NCBI RefSeq assembly: GCF_016612545.1
Contig: NZ_JAENRY010000007.1
Coordinates: forward strand, 29,205 to 93,204
DNA length: 64,000 bases
From: Streptomyces sp. MBT65
GTDB taxonomy: Bacteria > Actinomycetota > Actinomycetes > Streptomycetales > Streptomycetaceae
Direction of reading: 5' to 3'
The number at the start of each line of letters is the position of its first letter. The stretch's first letter is position 1. The translations under genes and the position numbers were made by a program. This document shows positions 17,193 through 26,540 of this stretch, piece after piece. The notes under the pieces were generated by a model that was not told where the DNA came from, searched no databases, and saw nothing but the letters and a program-made list of their open reading frames with translations.

Positions 17193-18392
17193 TCAGCGAG
17201 GCTCCCGCGGCATCCCGAGCCCCCGCTCGGCCACCTGCGTCCGCAGCACCTCGTTCGCCCCGCCCGCGATCGTGTACGCCCGCGAGTACAGATGCGCGTC
17301 CTGCCACCAGCCGTCCGCTACGGCGTCCTCGTCGCCCTCGATCAGCAGCCCGTCCGTGCCCTGGAGGCCCACGCCGAAGTCGACCAGGTCGTGATTCAGC
17401 TCGCTGAAGAAGATCTTGCCGAGGAGGGCATCGGCGGGCTGCTCCGTGTCGTGCAGCATGCGTGACTGCGCGAGACCGATCAGCGCGGCGTTCACCTGCA
17501 CCCGCGCGGCCAACTCGCCGATCGCCTGCCGGGTCGCGGAGTCGTCGAGCGCGGGCCCGCCGTTGACGGACGTGTGCGCGGCGAGACGTACCAAGTCGTC
17601 GAGTACGGCGACCAGTTCGACCCCGCGCGCGGCCACACCGGAACGTTCGTGGCCGAGGCTGCTCATCGCCACCCGCCAGCCGTCATTGACCCGGCCGATC
17701 ACGTTCGCGGCCGGAATGCGGACGCCGTCCAGGAACACCTCGTTGAAGTCGGTGGTCCCGGTGATCTCCCGCAGTGGGCGGATGTCGACACCCGGGCTGC
17801 GCAGATCGAGGGCGAAGGCCGTGATGCCCTTGTGCTTCGGGGCCTCGCGGTCGGTGCGTGCGAGCAGGTACCCCATGTCGGCGTGCTGGCCGTTGGTCGT
17901 CCACACCTTCTGGCCGTCCACGACGAACACCGCGTCGTCGCCCTCGCCCTCAGGAACCGCCCGGGTCCGCAGGGCCGCCAGGTCGCTGCCCGCCTCGGGC
18001 TCGCTGAACAGCTGGCACCACACGTCCTCGCACGAGCGGATGCGGGGCAGGAAACGCGCCCGCTGTGCGTCGGTGCCGAACTCCAGCAGCGCGGCCGAGG
18101 CCAGCGAGGCCGCGCCGATCGGCTGCCAGGTCCGGGCGCGGGCGATCTCTTCGGCCACGACGGACGGTTCCAGCGGATGCGCGTCGGGGCGGCCGCCGTA
18201 CTCGGCCGGCCAGTCGATCCCGAGGAAGCCCGCCTCGTACAGCTTGGCGGTCCACTCCCGGATCGCCGGCATCGACTCCGGCTCCGGTGCGCGCACCCCC
18301 GCACGGTTCTTGATGCCCGGGGCGTGCTCCGCGACGAAGGCGCGCACCTTCCTCCGGAACGCCTCGAGCTCGGGCGTGGACTCCAGTCGCAT
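17193..18392 (-). CDS. Acyl-CoA dehydrogenase
   Basis: 399-residue acyl-CoA dehydrogenase of the FadE26/FadE-large branch. It has WPAEYGGR, QLFSEPEAGSDLA, VVDGQKVWTTNGQHAD and a C-terminal TIAGGANEVLRTQVAERGLG. The active-site region near GTDGLLIEGDED differs from short-chain ACADs, as in the heteromeric actinobacterial steroid enzymes. It is divergent from the tandem GntR gene, with elaborate inverted repeats between them, so that regulator probably controls it. Confidence 0.92.
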   Translation of the reverse strand: MRLESTPELEAFRRKVRAFVAEHAPGIKNRAGVRAPEPESMPAIREWTAKLYEAGFLGIDWPAEYGGRPDAHPLEPSVVAEEIARARTWQPIGAASLASAALLEFGTDAQRARFLPRIRSCEDVWCQLFSEPEAGSDLAALRTRAVPEGEGDDAVFVVDGQKVWTTNGQHADMGYLLARTDREAPKHKGITAFALDLRSPGVDIRPLREITGTTDFNEVFLDGVRIPAANVIGRVNDGWRVAMSSLGHERSGVAARGVELVAVLDDLVRLAAHTSVNGGPALDDSATRQAIGELAARVQVNAALIGLAQSRMLHDTEQPADALLGKIFFSELNHDLVDFGVGLQGTDGLLIEGDEDAVADGWWQDAHLYSRAYTIAGGANEVLRTQVAERGLGMPREPR

Positions 18393-18430
18393 CGCTGTCG
18401 GCTCCCTGTTCTCGTACCGCGGCCCAGAAA

Positions 18431-18495
18431 TGAGGTCACTGTAACCGGGCCGATCACCCGGTTGCCAGTGCCTGCGACCCTAAAAAGTGACCTCA
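18431..18495. promoter_or_regulatory. Nested inverted repeats between ACAD and tandem GntR genes
   Basis: TGAGGTCACT (18431-18440) and its exact reverse complement AGTGACCTCA (18486-18495) flank a second inverted repeat, AACCGGG-N7-CCCGGTT (18443-18463). The sites lie in the 192-base divergent region between genes starting at 18392 (-) and 18585 (+). Paired distant half sites fit a protein with two DNA-binding domains, as the adjacent regulator has. Binding is inferred. Confidence 0.5.
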
Positions 18496-18584
18496 ACTTG
18501 CATCCTGGTACCCGAACCGCACGCCTCCGGCCCAGGTGACGAATAGACTGGGGATCCGCAATATCCGCCCCAGAGGAGTTGGCC

Positions 18585-20057
18585 ATGGCGACTGCCGTCG
18601 ACCGCGAGCCCGCCGACGGCGAGACCGGTGTCCCGGTCGGCAAGCTGGCCGCGCAGACCGCCCGCCGTATCGAGGCGACCGTGATCCGCCAAGGCTGGCC
18701 GGTGGGCGAGTCGTTGGGCTCCGAGGTGGACCTGCGGGAGCGGCTCGGGGTGAGCCGCGCGGTGCTCCGCGAGGCGGTACGGCTCGTCGAGCACCACCAG
18801 GTGGCCAGGATGCGGCGCGGCCCGAACGGTGGCCTGATCGTCTGCGCACCCGACGCGGGACCGGCCACCCGCGCCATGGTGATCTACCTCGAATACGTCG
18901 GCACCAGCGTCACCGACCTGCTCCAGGCTCGCCTCCTGCTGGAGCCGATCGCCGCGGGACTGGCCGCCGACCGCATCACCGAGGAGGGCATCGACACCCT
19001 CCGGACCACCCTCGACGCCGAACTCGACCACTGGGACGAACCCGGAGTCCACTCGCAGGACCCGCTGCACCCCGTGCTCGGTCAGTTGTCCGGCAACCCG
19101 GTCCTGCACCTGTTCGTCGACGTGCTCACCCGGCTCACCGCACGCTACGCGCACACCTCCCGCCGTATCTCCAAGGCCGAGATGCACGCGGCGAAGGACA
19201 CCTCGCACCGCGCGCACAAAGCCGTCGTCGACGCGGTGATCGCCGACGACGGGGCCCGCGCCCAGACGGAGTTGACCGCGCATCTGGAGTCGGTGGCCGG
19301 CTGGATCGAGAAGCACCGGGTGCGGCGCGGACAGCGGATCGCGGGCAATGTCGTAGAGCCGGAACTGGTGGAGGGCCCGCGGGCCAAGCTCGCCGAAGTG
19401 GTCGCGGCCCGTATCCACGACGACATCGCCGCGCGCGGCTGGCAGACCGGCATGGTGCTCGGCTCGGAGGCCGATCTGCTCGCCCGCTACTCGATCAGCC
19501 GGGCCGTACTGCGGGAAGCCGTACGGCTGTTGGAGTACCACTCGGTCGCCCGGATGCGTCGCGGCCCCGGCGGCGGCCTGATCGTCACAGAGCCCGAGCC
19601 GCAGGCCAGTATCGACACCATGGCGCTGTTCCTGGAGTACCAGGGCGTCACCGCCGACGACCTGCGGATCGTGCGCAACGCGATCGAACTGGGGATCGTC
19701 GCCCGGGTCACCGCCAGAGTCGCGGAGGGCGACAAAGAGGTGACCGAACGGCTCGGCAAGGCCGTGCGCTGGAGCACGGAGGGCCCCGCCGACGACCCGC
19801 GCAAGGCCGACCTCTTCCACACCGAACTGGCCGCGCTCTCCGACAATCCGGTGCTGTCGCTGTTCCTGTCGATCATCACCGAGCTGTTCCGCCGCCACGC
19901 CTCCGGCCATGACCGACCACTGCCCGGCGACACGGCGGCGGACGAGGTCCAACACGTCCACCAGCGGATTCTCGACGCCATCGTCGAGGGCGACGCCGGA
20001 GTGGCCCGGCACCGGATGCGCCGCCACCTGGACGCGCTGATCCCCTGGTGGCACTGA
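18585..20057 (+). CDS. Tandem GntR/FCD (FadR-like) regulator with two DNA-binding modules
   Basis: 490-residue protein made of two full FadR-like units. The first winged helix is about residues 20-90 (LGSEVDLRERLGVSRAVLRE) followed by an FCD-type helical domain. The second winged helix is about 268-337 (LGSEADLLARYSISRAVLRE) followed by another helical domain to the C-terminus. The two halves are clearly homologous, especially at VARMRRGP-GGLIV. Ordinary GntR/FadR proteins are about 230-250 residues and dimerise; here the dimer may be pre-fused. ATG 18585 has GAGGAG 6 bases upstream. It probably senses an acyl-CoA or acid and controls the flanking acyl-CoA dehydrogenase operons. Confidence 0.92.
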   Translation: MATAVDREPADGETGVPVGKLAAQTARRIEATVIRQGWPVGESLGSEVDLRERLGVSRAVLREAVRLVEHHQVARMRRGPNGGLIVCAPDAGPATRAMVIYLEYVGTSVTDLLQARLLLEPIAAGLAADRITEEGIDTLRTTLDAELDHWDEPGVHSQDPLHPVLGQLSGNPVLHLFVDVLTRLTARYAHTSRRISKAEMHAAKDTSHRAHKAVVDAVIADDGARAQTELTAHLESVAGWIEKHRVRRGQRIAGNVVEPELVEGPRAKLAEVVAARIHDDIAARGWQTGMVLGSEADLLARYSISRAVLREAVRLLEYHSVARMRRGPGGGLIVTEPEPQASIDTMALFLEYQGVTADDLRIVRNAIELGIVARVTARVAEGDKEVTERLGKAVRWSTEGPADDPRKADLFHTELAALSDNPVLSLFLSIITELFRRHASGHDRPLPGDTAADEVQHVHQRILDAIVEGDAGVARHRMRRHLDALIPWWH

Positions 20058-20077
20058 TCTCCTGACGATCGACCGGC

Positions 20078-20114
20078 AACGCCCCTGTGTGGCCTTCGGG
20101 CCCACGGGGGCGTT
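20078..20114 (+). terminator. Hairpin terminator after GntR gene
   Basis: Left arm AACGCCCCTGTGTGGCC and right arm GGCCCACGGGGGCGTT pair with one bulge and one wobble around a TTCG tetraloop, 20 bases after the regulator stop. There is no long T tract, which is normal for high-GC actinomycetes. Confidence 0.75.
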
Positions 20115-20164
20115 CCGCTGTACATGTCCGCCGCATCGGGCTGTGTCGGGCGAGGCTAATTAGG

Positions 20165-20170
20165 TATACT
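20165..20170 (+). promoter_or_regulatory. TATACT -10-like element before the 20197 operon
   Basis: TATACT in the A/T-rich context AATTAGGTATACTGAATAG lies 26 bases upstream of ATG 20197 and downstream of a terminator, so a promoter is expected here. The same TATACT core occurs in the divergent region at 5547-5554. No convincing -35 hexamer is visible. Confidence 0.4.
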
Positions 20171-20196
20171 GAATAGGTCGAGCCGAAGGAGATCCG

Positions 20197-21345
20197 ATGC
20201 GCCGGACCCTGTTCGAAGAGACCCATGAGGACTTCCGTCTGCTGGTCCGTGACTTCATCGCCCGCGAGGTGGTCCCTTCGTACGAGGACTGGCGGCGCGC
20301 CGGACTCGTCCCTCGGGACCTGTTCACCGCACTGGGCAAGCTCGGCATCATCGGCACGTCGATTCCGGAGGAGTACGGCGGGGGCGGCCAGGACGACTAC
20401 CGCTACAACGCGGTGATCCAGGAGGAGTGCGCCCGCGCCTGCGTCACGCTCGGCGGTCTGCGTACCCATCTCGACATCGTCGTCCCGTACTTCACGGGAC
20501 TGGCCAATGCCGAGCAACGGGCCCGCTGGCTACCGGGGTTGGCGTCCGGCGAGCTGTACACCGCGATCGCGATGAGCGAGCCCGCGACCGGCTCCGACCT
20601 CGCCGGCATCACCACCCGGGCGGTCCGCGACGGCGACCACTTTGTCCTCAACGGCGCCAAGACCTTCATCACCGGCGGCCACCACGCCGACCTGGTGATC
20701 GTCGTCGCTCGCACCACCGTCGACCCGGACAACCGGCGCGCCGGTCTCTCCCTCCTCGTGGTGGAGAAGGGCATGCCCGGCTTCACCGTCGGGCGCAAGC
20801 TGGAGAAGATCGGCCTGGCCGTCCAGGACACCGTGGAACTCGCCTTCGACGACGTCCGCGTGCCTGCCGCCAACCTCCTCGGCGAGGAAGGCGCGGCCTT
20901 CACGCTCCTCGGCCGCAACCTCGCCCAGGAGCGCCTGGCCATCGCGGTCGGCGCGGTCGCCCAGGCCCGTACCGCGATCGACCTGACCGTCGCCTACGTC
21001 CGCGACCGGAACGTGTTCGGAAAACCGCTGGCCCAGTTCCAGAACACGAAGTTCGAACTCGCTGCCCTCGACGCCGAGTTGACGGCCGCGCAAGCCCTGC
21101 TCGACGCGGCGATCACCGCGCTCGTCGCGGGCGAACTGGACCCGGTGGACGCGGCCCGCACCAAGCTGGTCTGCACCGAGACACAGGGCCGCGTGGTCGA
21201 CCGCTGTCTCCAACTGCACGGCGGCTACGGCTACATCCTCGAATCCCCGATCGCCCGCCTGTACGCGGACGCCCGCGTGACCCGTATCTACGGCGGCACC
21301 AGCGAGGTCATGAAGCTCATCATCAGCAAGTCCCTGGGCCTGTAG
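20197..21345 (+). CDS. Acyl-CoA dehydrogenase, short-chain type
   Basis: 382-residue canonical acyl-CoA dehydrogenase. It has PEEYGGGGQDDY, AIAMSEPATGSDLAG, LNGAKTFITGGHHADL, and LHGGYGYILESPIARLYADARV with the catalytic Glu. The C-terminal IYGGTSEVMKLIISKSLGL is textbook. It opens a four-gene operon (ACAD, SDR, ACAD, quinone-oxidoreductase-like) and has a good AAGGAG site. It catalyses alpha,beta-desaturation of an acyl-CoA with ETF as acceptor. Confidence 0.96.
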   Translation: MRRTLFEETHEDFRLLVRDFIAREVVPSYEDWRRAGLVPRDLFTALGKLGIIGTSIPEEYGGGGQDDYRYNAVIQEECARACVTLGGLRTHLDIVVPYFTGLANAEQRARWLPGLASGELYTAIAMSEPATGSDLAGITTRAVRDGDHFVLNGAKTFITGGHHADLVIVVARTTVDPDNRRAGLSLLVVEKGMPGFTVGRKLEKIGLAVQDTVELAFDDVRVPAANLLGEEGAAFTLLGRNLAQERLAIAVGAVAQARTAIDLTVAYVRDRNVFGKPLAQFQNTKFELAALDAELTAAQALLDAAITALVAGELDPVDAARTKLVCTETQGRVVDRCLQLHGGYGYILESPIARLYADARVTRIYGGTSEVMKLIISKSLGL

Positions 21346-21395
21346 ATCCCTACAGAATTCGCCTTCAAAACACGGCAGTCCATGAGGAGTTGGGT

Positions 21396-22163
21396 GTGAA
21401 CATCGACGGATCAGCGGCACTCGTCACCGGCGGCGCCTCCGGGCTCGGCCTCGCCACCGCACGCCGCGTCATCGAACGCGGCGGACGTGTCGTCCTCGCC
21501 GACATCTCCGAGGAACAGGGCGTCAAGGCGGTCGCCGACCTCGGCGAGGCCGCCCGCTTCGTCCGCACCGACGTCACCGACGCGAGCGAGGTGACCGCCG
21601 CCCTCGACGCGGCCGAGCAACTCGGCACCCTGCGCGCCGTCGTGCACTGCGCCGGACGCGGCGGCGACCGCACCCGGATCATCGACCGCGACCGCAACCC
21701 CGGCGAACTCGACACCTTCGCCGAGGTCATACGCGTCAACCTGATCGGCACCTACAACGTGCTGCGCCTGGCCGCCGCCCGCCTCGCCGGCAACGAGATC
21801 GTCGACGGCGACCGGGGTGCCGTAGTACTCACCGCGTCGGTAGCGGCCTTCGACGGCCAGATCGGGCAGACCTCCTACACCGCCGCCAAGGCCGGAGTCC
21901 ACGGCATCACCCTCGTCGCCGCCCGGGACCTGGCCAGTTGGCAGATCCGCGTGAACACCATCGCCCCCGGCATCATGGACACCCCGATGCTCGGCCGCCT
22001 CCGCGCCGACATCCGCGACGGCCTCGCCGCCTCGGTCCCGCACCCCAAGCGACTCGGTGACCCGGACGACTTCGCGCGCCTCGCCGTGGAGATGCTGGAG
22101 AACCCGTACCTCAACGGCCAGACCGTCCGTCTCGACGGCGCCATCCGCATGGCCCCGCGATGA
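21396..22163 (+). CDS. SDR, 3-hydroxyacyl-CoA dehydrogenase type 2 (HSD17B10)-like
   Basis: 255-residue SDR beginning at GTG 21396 behind GAGGAGTTG. TGGASGLG, the serine of LTASVAAF and YTAAK are present. The C-terminal NGQTVRLDGAIRMAPR is characteristic of the HSD17B10/3-hydroxy-2-methylacyl-CoA dehydrogenase group. It therefore probably oxidises a 3-hydroxyacyl-CoA (possibly 2-methyl-branched) formed after the acyl-CoA dehydrogenases of this operon. It overlaps the next gene by ATGA. Confidence 0.9.
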   Translation: MNIDGSAALVTGGASGLGLATARRVIERGGRVVLADISEEQGVKAVADLGEAARFVRTDVTDASEVTAALDAAEQLGTLRAVVHCAGRGGDRTRIIDRDRNPGELDTFAEVIRVNLIGTYNVLRLAAARLAGNEIVDGDRGAVVLTASVAAFDGQIGQTSYTAAKAGVHGITLVAARDLASWQIRVNTIAPGIMDTPMLGRLRADIRDGLAASVPHPKRLGDPDDFARLAVEMLENPYLNGQTVRLDGAIRMAPR

Positions 22164-23350
22164 CGGCGGACGGCGGGACCGGTGAGACCGACGAGCAGTT
22201 CCGCGCCCGTCTGCGGGCCTTTCTGACGGAGCATCACCCCGGACGCCGCCCCAAGGACCCCGGCGAACGGGTCGCCTGGCAGAAGAAATGGCTCGCCACG
22301 CTCTACGACGCCGGTTACGCGGGCCCGAGTTGGCCGCGCGAGTACGGCGGCATGGACCTGTCCTTCGCCCGCCAGGTCAGCTACCAGGAGGAGTACGCCC
22401 GCGCCCGCGTCCCCGGACCCCTGGGCACCGGACTGGGCATCGCCGCGCCCACCCTCATCAAGTACGGCACGCCCGAGCAGAAGGAGCGCCATCTGCGCCC
22501 CATGCTGCGCGGCGACATGGTGTGGGCCCAGGGCTACTCCGAACCGGAGGCCGGTTCGGACCTCCCCGCGCTGCGCACGACGGCACGGCGCGAGGGCGCT
22601 GAGTACGTCGTCAACGGGCAGAAGGTGTGGAACAGTTCGGCCGACATCGCCGACATCGTCTTCACCCTGGTCCGCACCGGACCGCCCGACTCCCGCCAGG
22701 ACGGCATCAGTTACCTCCTCATCGATGCACACGCCCCCGGAGTGACCGTACGGCCACTGCGCGACCTGACCGGTGACGCCCACTTCTGCGAGATCTTCTT
22801 CGACGACGTCCGCGTCCCGGCAGTCAACCGCATCGGCGAGGAGAACGGCGGCTGGCCGCTGGTGCGGACGAGCCTGGGACATGAGCGAGCAGCGGGGGCG
22901 ATGAACCAAGCGGCCCTGTACCGCCGGGTGTTGGACGAGTTGATCGAACTCGCCCACGAGCGCGGTGCCACGGCCGACCCGATCGTCCGTGACCGGCTCG
23001 CCGACTTCGAGATCCGCGTCCGTGTCATGCGGCTCACCGGCATGCGCACCATCGCCGACATCATGGCCAAGGGCGAGCCAGGTCCGGCCTCTTCGACGGC
23101 ACGGCTGTCCATCGTGACCTTCGAGCAGGAGTTGCACGAGTTCGCGCTCGACCTGCTCGGACCGTACGGCATCCTCGACCGACGCGACCCGCACGCGGTC
23201 CAACGCGGGCGCTGGGTATGGGGGTTCCTGCGCACCCGTGCCTCGTCGATCGGCGCGGGCACCGCAGAGATCCAGCGCAACACGATCGCCGAGCAGGTGC
23301 TCGGCCTGCCCCGTGACCCGGCGATGCCGACCTTGGAGAGGACCCGATGA
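22160..23350 (+). CDS. Acyl-CoA dehydrogenase, FadE-large branch
   Basis: 396-residue acyl-CoA dehydrogenase with WPREYGGMD, QGYSEPEAGSDLPAL, VVNGQKVWNSSADIAD and RASSIGAGTAEIQRNTIAEQVLGLPR. It resembles the dehydrogenase at 17193 and the FadE subunits that form heterotetramers in mycobacterial steroid side-chain oxidation. ATG 22160 overlaps the SDR stop. It could pair with the 20197 enzyme or act alone. Confidence 0.93.
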   Translation: MTADGGTGETDEQFRARLRAFLTEHHPGRRPKDPGERVAWQKKWLATLYDAGYAGPSWPREYGGMDLSFARQVSYQEEYARARVPGPLGTGLGIAAPTLIKYGTPEQKERHLRPMLRGDMVWAQGYSEPEAGSDLPALRTTARREGAEYVVNGQKVWNSSADIADIVFTLVRTGPPDSRQDGISYLLIDAHAPGVTVRPLRDLTGDAHFCEIFFDDVRVPAVNRIGEENGGWPLVRTSLGHERAAGAMNQAALYRRVLDELIELAHERGATADPIVRDRLADFEIRVRVMRLTGMRTIADIMAKGEPGPASSTARLSIVTFEQELHEFALDLLGPYGILDRRDPHAVQRGRWVWGFLRTRASSIGAGTAEIQRNTIAEQVLGLPRDPAMPTLERTR

Positions 23351-24324
23351 AGGCCGCACGCTGTACGGAGTACGGGCCACCCGGTGGCCTCTCGGCCGTC
23401 GAACTCGACGACCTCCGGCCCGGACCCGGGGAGGTACTGGTCCGCGTGCACGCGGCGGCGGTGAACTTCCCGGACGTACTGATCGTGGCGAACCGCTACC
23501 AGGTGCCCGCGCCACTGCCGTTCACGCCGGGCAGCGAATTCGCCGGTGTGGTCGCCGAGTTGGGCCCGGGTGTGTCCGGTCCACCTGTCGGCTCACCGGT
23601 CGCCGGGGCGGTGCTCACCGGCGCGTTCGCCGAACAGGTCGTGGTGCCCGTCGCGAGTCTGCGGCAGGTGCCCGAGGGGCTCGACATGGTGCACGCGGCC
23701 GCGTTCCACGTCACCTACGCCACCGCCTACCACTCCCTCGTCACCGTCGGACAGGGCAGTGCGGGGGAGTGGGTGGTGGTGCTCGGTGCGGCCGGCGGGG
23801 TCGGCTCGGCGGCCGTCGACATCGCGACGCGGCTCGGTCTGCGGGTGGTCGCCGCCGCGTCGAGCCAGGAGCGGCTGACGGTCGCCCGCAAGCTCGGGGC
23901 CGAGGCCGGCGTCGACTACGTCCACGAGGATCTCAAGCTCCGCACAAGGGAGTTGACCGGCGGCGAGGGCGCCCACCTCGTGATCGACCCGGTGGGCGGC
24001 GACCACGCGGAGGCCGCGCTGCGGGCGCTGCGCCGGGGCGGCCGGTTCGTCACGGTCGGGTACGCCGACGGGAAGATCCCGCGCATCCCGCTGAACCTGG
24101 TGCTGCTCAAGGACCTGGTGGTCCGAGGCTTCGAGATCCGTACGGTACGGCAGTACTCCCCGGACGCCGTGGCCGCGGCCGACCGTGCCCTCGCCGGGAT
24201 GGTCAGGGACGGGATGCGCCCGCTGGTCTCCCGCGTCCATGCCCTCGCCGAGGTCGCGAGCGCCCTGACCGATGTCGCCGAGCGCAGGACCACCGGCAAG
24301 GTGGTCCTGGATCTCACGTCGTAG
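23347..24324 (+). CDS. Zinc-independent NADPH:quinone oxidoreductase-like MDR protein
   Basis: 325-residue medium-chain dehydrogenase/reductase of the zeta-crystallin class. It has the N-terminal GroES-like domain (AAAVNFPDVLIV, PFTPGSEFAGVV) and the NADPH-binding LGAAGGVGSAAVDIA. Structural and catalytic zinc cysteines are absent. It closes the operon and overlaps the ACAD stop. It may act as an enoyl reductase or quinone reductase; the exact role is not evident. Confidence 0.9.
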   Translation: MKAARCTEYGPPGGLSAVELDDLRPGPGEVLVRVHAAAVNFPDVLIVANRYQVPAPLPFTPGSEFAGVVAELGPGVSGPPVGSPVAGAVLTGAFAEQVVVPVASLRQVPEGLDMVHAAAFHVTYATAYHSLVTVGQGSAGEWVVVLGAAGGVGSAAVDIATRLGLRVVAAASSQERLTVARKLGAEAGVDYVHEDLKLRTRELTGGEGAHLVIDPVGGDHAEAALRALRRGGRFVTVGYADGKIPRIPLNLVLLKDLVVRGFEIRTVRQYSPDAVAAADRALAGMVRDGMRPLVSRVHALAEVASALTDVAERRTTGKVVLDLTS

Positions 24325-24349
24325 CAAAAGCCATCCGAACCAAATGCCG

Positions 24350-25213
24350 TCAGAACGTGGGGAGTTGGGGGCGCTTGCGGACATAGCCGCCGGCGTCCAC
24401 CCGCATCTGCATGCCGGTGACATAGCGGGACTCGTCCGAGACCAGGAAGAGCACCATGTCGGCGACGTCCTCCGGCTCGACGTAGGGGATGTCCATACCG
24501 GTGGTCGCGGGGAACGAGAGCAACGCGTCCTCGCGGGTCGGGTTCTCTAGGTCCGGCCGGAACGAGCGGTACATGATGTCGCTGTTGAGCATGTCCGTGT
24601 TGACGTTGGTGGGGTGCAGGCCGTTGACCCGGATCCGCCGCGACAGCAGCACCGTCGCCAAGTCGTGGACGAACGCGGCCACTTGGCGCTTGGCGAAGGA
24701 GTAGCCCAGGCCACCGGGTCCGTTGGACGGGCTGTCGACGGTCGCCGGGGTCAGGGCCGCGATGGAACCGGTCGCCACGATCGAGGCGCCGTCGGGCAGA
24801 TGCGGCAGGGCGGCCTCGACGGCGTGCACGACACCGTTGAAGTCGACGGTGACGGCGTCGATGAAGGCCTGGACGCCCTGCTGCGGACCGAGCGGCGCGA
24901 TACCGGCCTGCGCGACCACGGCGTCGAGCCGCCCGAGTTCGGCCACCCCGTCGGCCACGGCCGCCTTGAGAGCGGCGGGATCCCGTACGTCCGCCTTGCG
25001 GGCCACGATGCGTCGGCCGAGCTTCTCGACCTGGCGCACGGTCTCGTCCAGGTCGTCCTGAGTGGCCAGCGCATACGCGTTGGTCGCGATGTCCTCGCAC
25101 AGGTCGACGGCGATGATGTCGGCGCCCTCCGCGGCAAGCCGGAGCGCGTGGGCGCGGCCCTGTCCGCGCGCCGCCCCGGTGATGAACACGACCTTGTCCT
25201 GTACTCGGCCCAT
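24350..25213 (-). CDS. Mycofactocin-coupled SDR family oxidoreductase
   Basis: 287-residue SDR with TGAARGQG at residues 12-19. It has a long insert after the second strand (VDLCEDIATNAYALATQDDLDETVRQVEKLGRRIVARKADVR region) and YSFAKRQVAAF as the catalytic segment. The cysteine-containing insert and the C-terminal RVDAGGYVRKRP mark the actinobacterial group that holds its nicotinamide tightly and uses mycofactocin as external acceptor. No mycofactocin biosynthesis gene is in the window. It oxidises an alcohol of unknown structure. Confidence 0.88.
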   Translation of the reverse strand: MGRVQDKVVFITGAARGQGRAHALRLAAEGADIIAVDLCEDIATNAYALATQDDLDETVRQVEKLGRRIVARKADVRDPAALKAAVADGVAELGRLDAVVAQAGIAPLGPQQGVQAFIDAVTVDFNGVVHAVEAALPHLPDGASIVATGSIAALTPATVDSPSNGPGGLGYSFAKRQVAAFVHDLATVLLSRRIRVNGLHPTNVNTDMLNSDIMYRSFRPDLENPTREDALLSFPATTGMDIPYVEPEDVADMVLFLVSDESRYVTGMQMRVDAGGYVRKRPQLPTF

Positions 25214-25320
25214 CCTGGGGCTCCTTCCGCCGGAGATAAAAGAGTAGCCTGAATACTGTCCGATGGCGCTGTTCGTGATCCATGATCGGTATCAAGTCCG
25301 CTGACCGCTGGCCGGTTTCC

Positions 25321-25338
25321 GTTCAGTGGGACCTGAAC
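25321..25338. promoter_or_regulatory. Inverted repeat GTTCAG-N6-CTGAAC upstream of amidohydrolase
   Basis: Perfect 6-base arms with a 6-base spacer, 56 bases before ATG 25395 in the 181-base divergent region shared with the mycofactocin-type SDR. This is the geometry of a dimeric repressor operator. The regulator is unknown. Confidence 0.5.
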
Positions 25339-25394
25339 AGTGCACACAATTCGGCCGGTGCTAGAGAGTCCATGAGATTCGAGGGAGCACATCG

Positions 25395-26540
25395 ATGCCA
25401 TTGCAGCCGTGGATGAAGTTGCTGTCGACCGACGACCACCTGATCGAGCCGCCGCGCCTGTGGACGGACCGCCTGCCGGCGAAGTACCGCGACGTCGGAC
25501 CGCGGATCGTGGAACAGGCGCGGGGAGAGGGCCAGGCCCCGGCCGAGGTGTGGAACTACGAGGGGCGCATCTACCCCTACATCGGCCTGAACGCCGTCGC
25601 GGGCAAGTCCCCCGAGGAGTTCGGCCTCGAACCGACCCGCTACGACGAGATGATCCCGGGCTGCTACGACCCGAAGGCCCGGCTGCGGGACATGGACCTG
25701 GACGGCGTGTGGGGCGCGCTCTGCTTCCCGTCGTTCCCGCGCTTCGCCGGCACGATCTTCCTGGACGGCGAGGACCGTCAACTCGCCCTGCTCTGCGTCC
25801 AGGCGTGGAACGACTTCGTGCTCGACGAGTGGTGCGCCACCGCCCCCGGCCGGCTCATCCCGCTGGTCATCCTGCCGCTGTGGGACGTGGACGCCTGCGC
25901 GGCCGAGATCCGGCGTACGGCGGCCAAGGGCGCCAAGGCGATCTCGTTCCCGGAGAACCCGGTCCCACTGGGCCTGCCGTCGTTCCACACCGACCACTGG
26001 GACCCGGTGTTCAGGGCGGCCGTGGAGACCGACATGCCGCTGTGCCTGCACTTCGGCACCTCGGGCGCGGCCCCGAAGACCGCTCCGGAGGCACCCTTCG
26101 CGGTGACGATCACCCTGTTCGCCACCAACTCGATGTACGCGGCCGCCGACCTGCTGTTCTCCCCGGTCCTCCACAACCACCCGGGGCTGAAGATCGGCCT
26201 GTCCGAGGGCGGGATCGGCTGGATCCCGTATCTGCTGGAGCGCGCCGACGGCACCTGGGAGCGGCACCGCTTCTACCAGAACGTCAACCAGACCGTGCGG
26301 CCCTCGGAGCTGTTCCACAAGCACTTCCACGGCTGCTTCATCGACGACCGGTTCGGTGTGGAGGTGCGCCACCACATCGGCGTCGACAAGATCACCTGGG
26401 AGTGCGACTACCCGCACTCGGACTCGTACTGGCCCAAGAGCCGCGCCTACGCCGCCGAGGTCCTCGCCGACGTGCCGGACGACGAGGTGCACAAGATCGT
26501 GGAGCTGAACACCCGCCGTCTCTACAACCTCCCCGCATGA
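25395..26540 (+). CDS. Amidohydrolase family 2 (ACMSD-like) protein
   Basis: 381-residue metal-dependent TIM-barrel protein of the amidohydrolase-2 group. The N-terminal strand has STDDHLIEPP, where relatives have SxDxHxxEP. CLHFGTSG and WECDYPHSDSYWP carry further metal-binding His and Asp candidates. Members cleave C-C, C-N or ester bonds, for example decarboxylases and hydrolases; in actinomycetes they cluster with SDRs and P450s in terpene or steroid loci. It overlaps the next small gene (ATGA). The substrate is unknown. Confidence 0.88.
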   Translation: MPLQPWMKLLSTDDHLIEPPRLWTDRLPAKYRDVGPRIVEQARGEGQAPAEVWNYEGRIYPYIGLNAVAGKSPEEFGLEPTRYDEMIPGCYDPKARLRDMDLDGVWGALCFPSFPRFAGTIFLDGEDRQLALLCVQAWNDFVLDEWCATAPGRLIPLVILPLWDVDACAAEIRRTAAKGAKAISFPENPVPLGLPSFHTDHWDPVFRAAVETDMPLCLHFGTSGAAPKTAPEAPFAVTITLFATNSMYAAADLLFSPVLHNHPGLKIGLSEGGIGWIPYLLERADGTWERHRFYQNVNQTVRPSELFHKHFHGCFIDDRFGVEVRHHIGVDKITWECDYPHSDSYWPKSRAYAAEVLADVPDDEVHKIVELNTRRLYNLPA

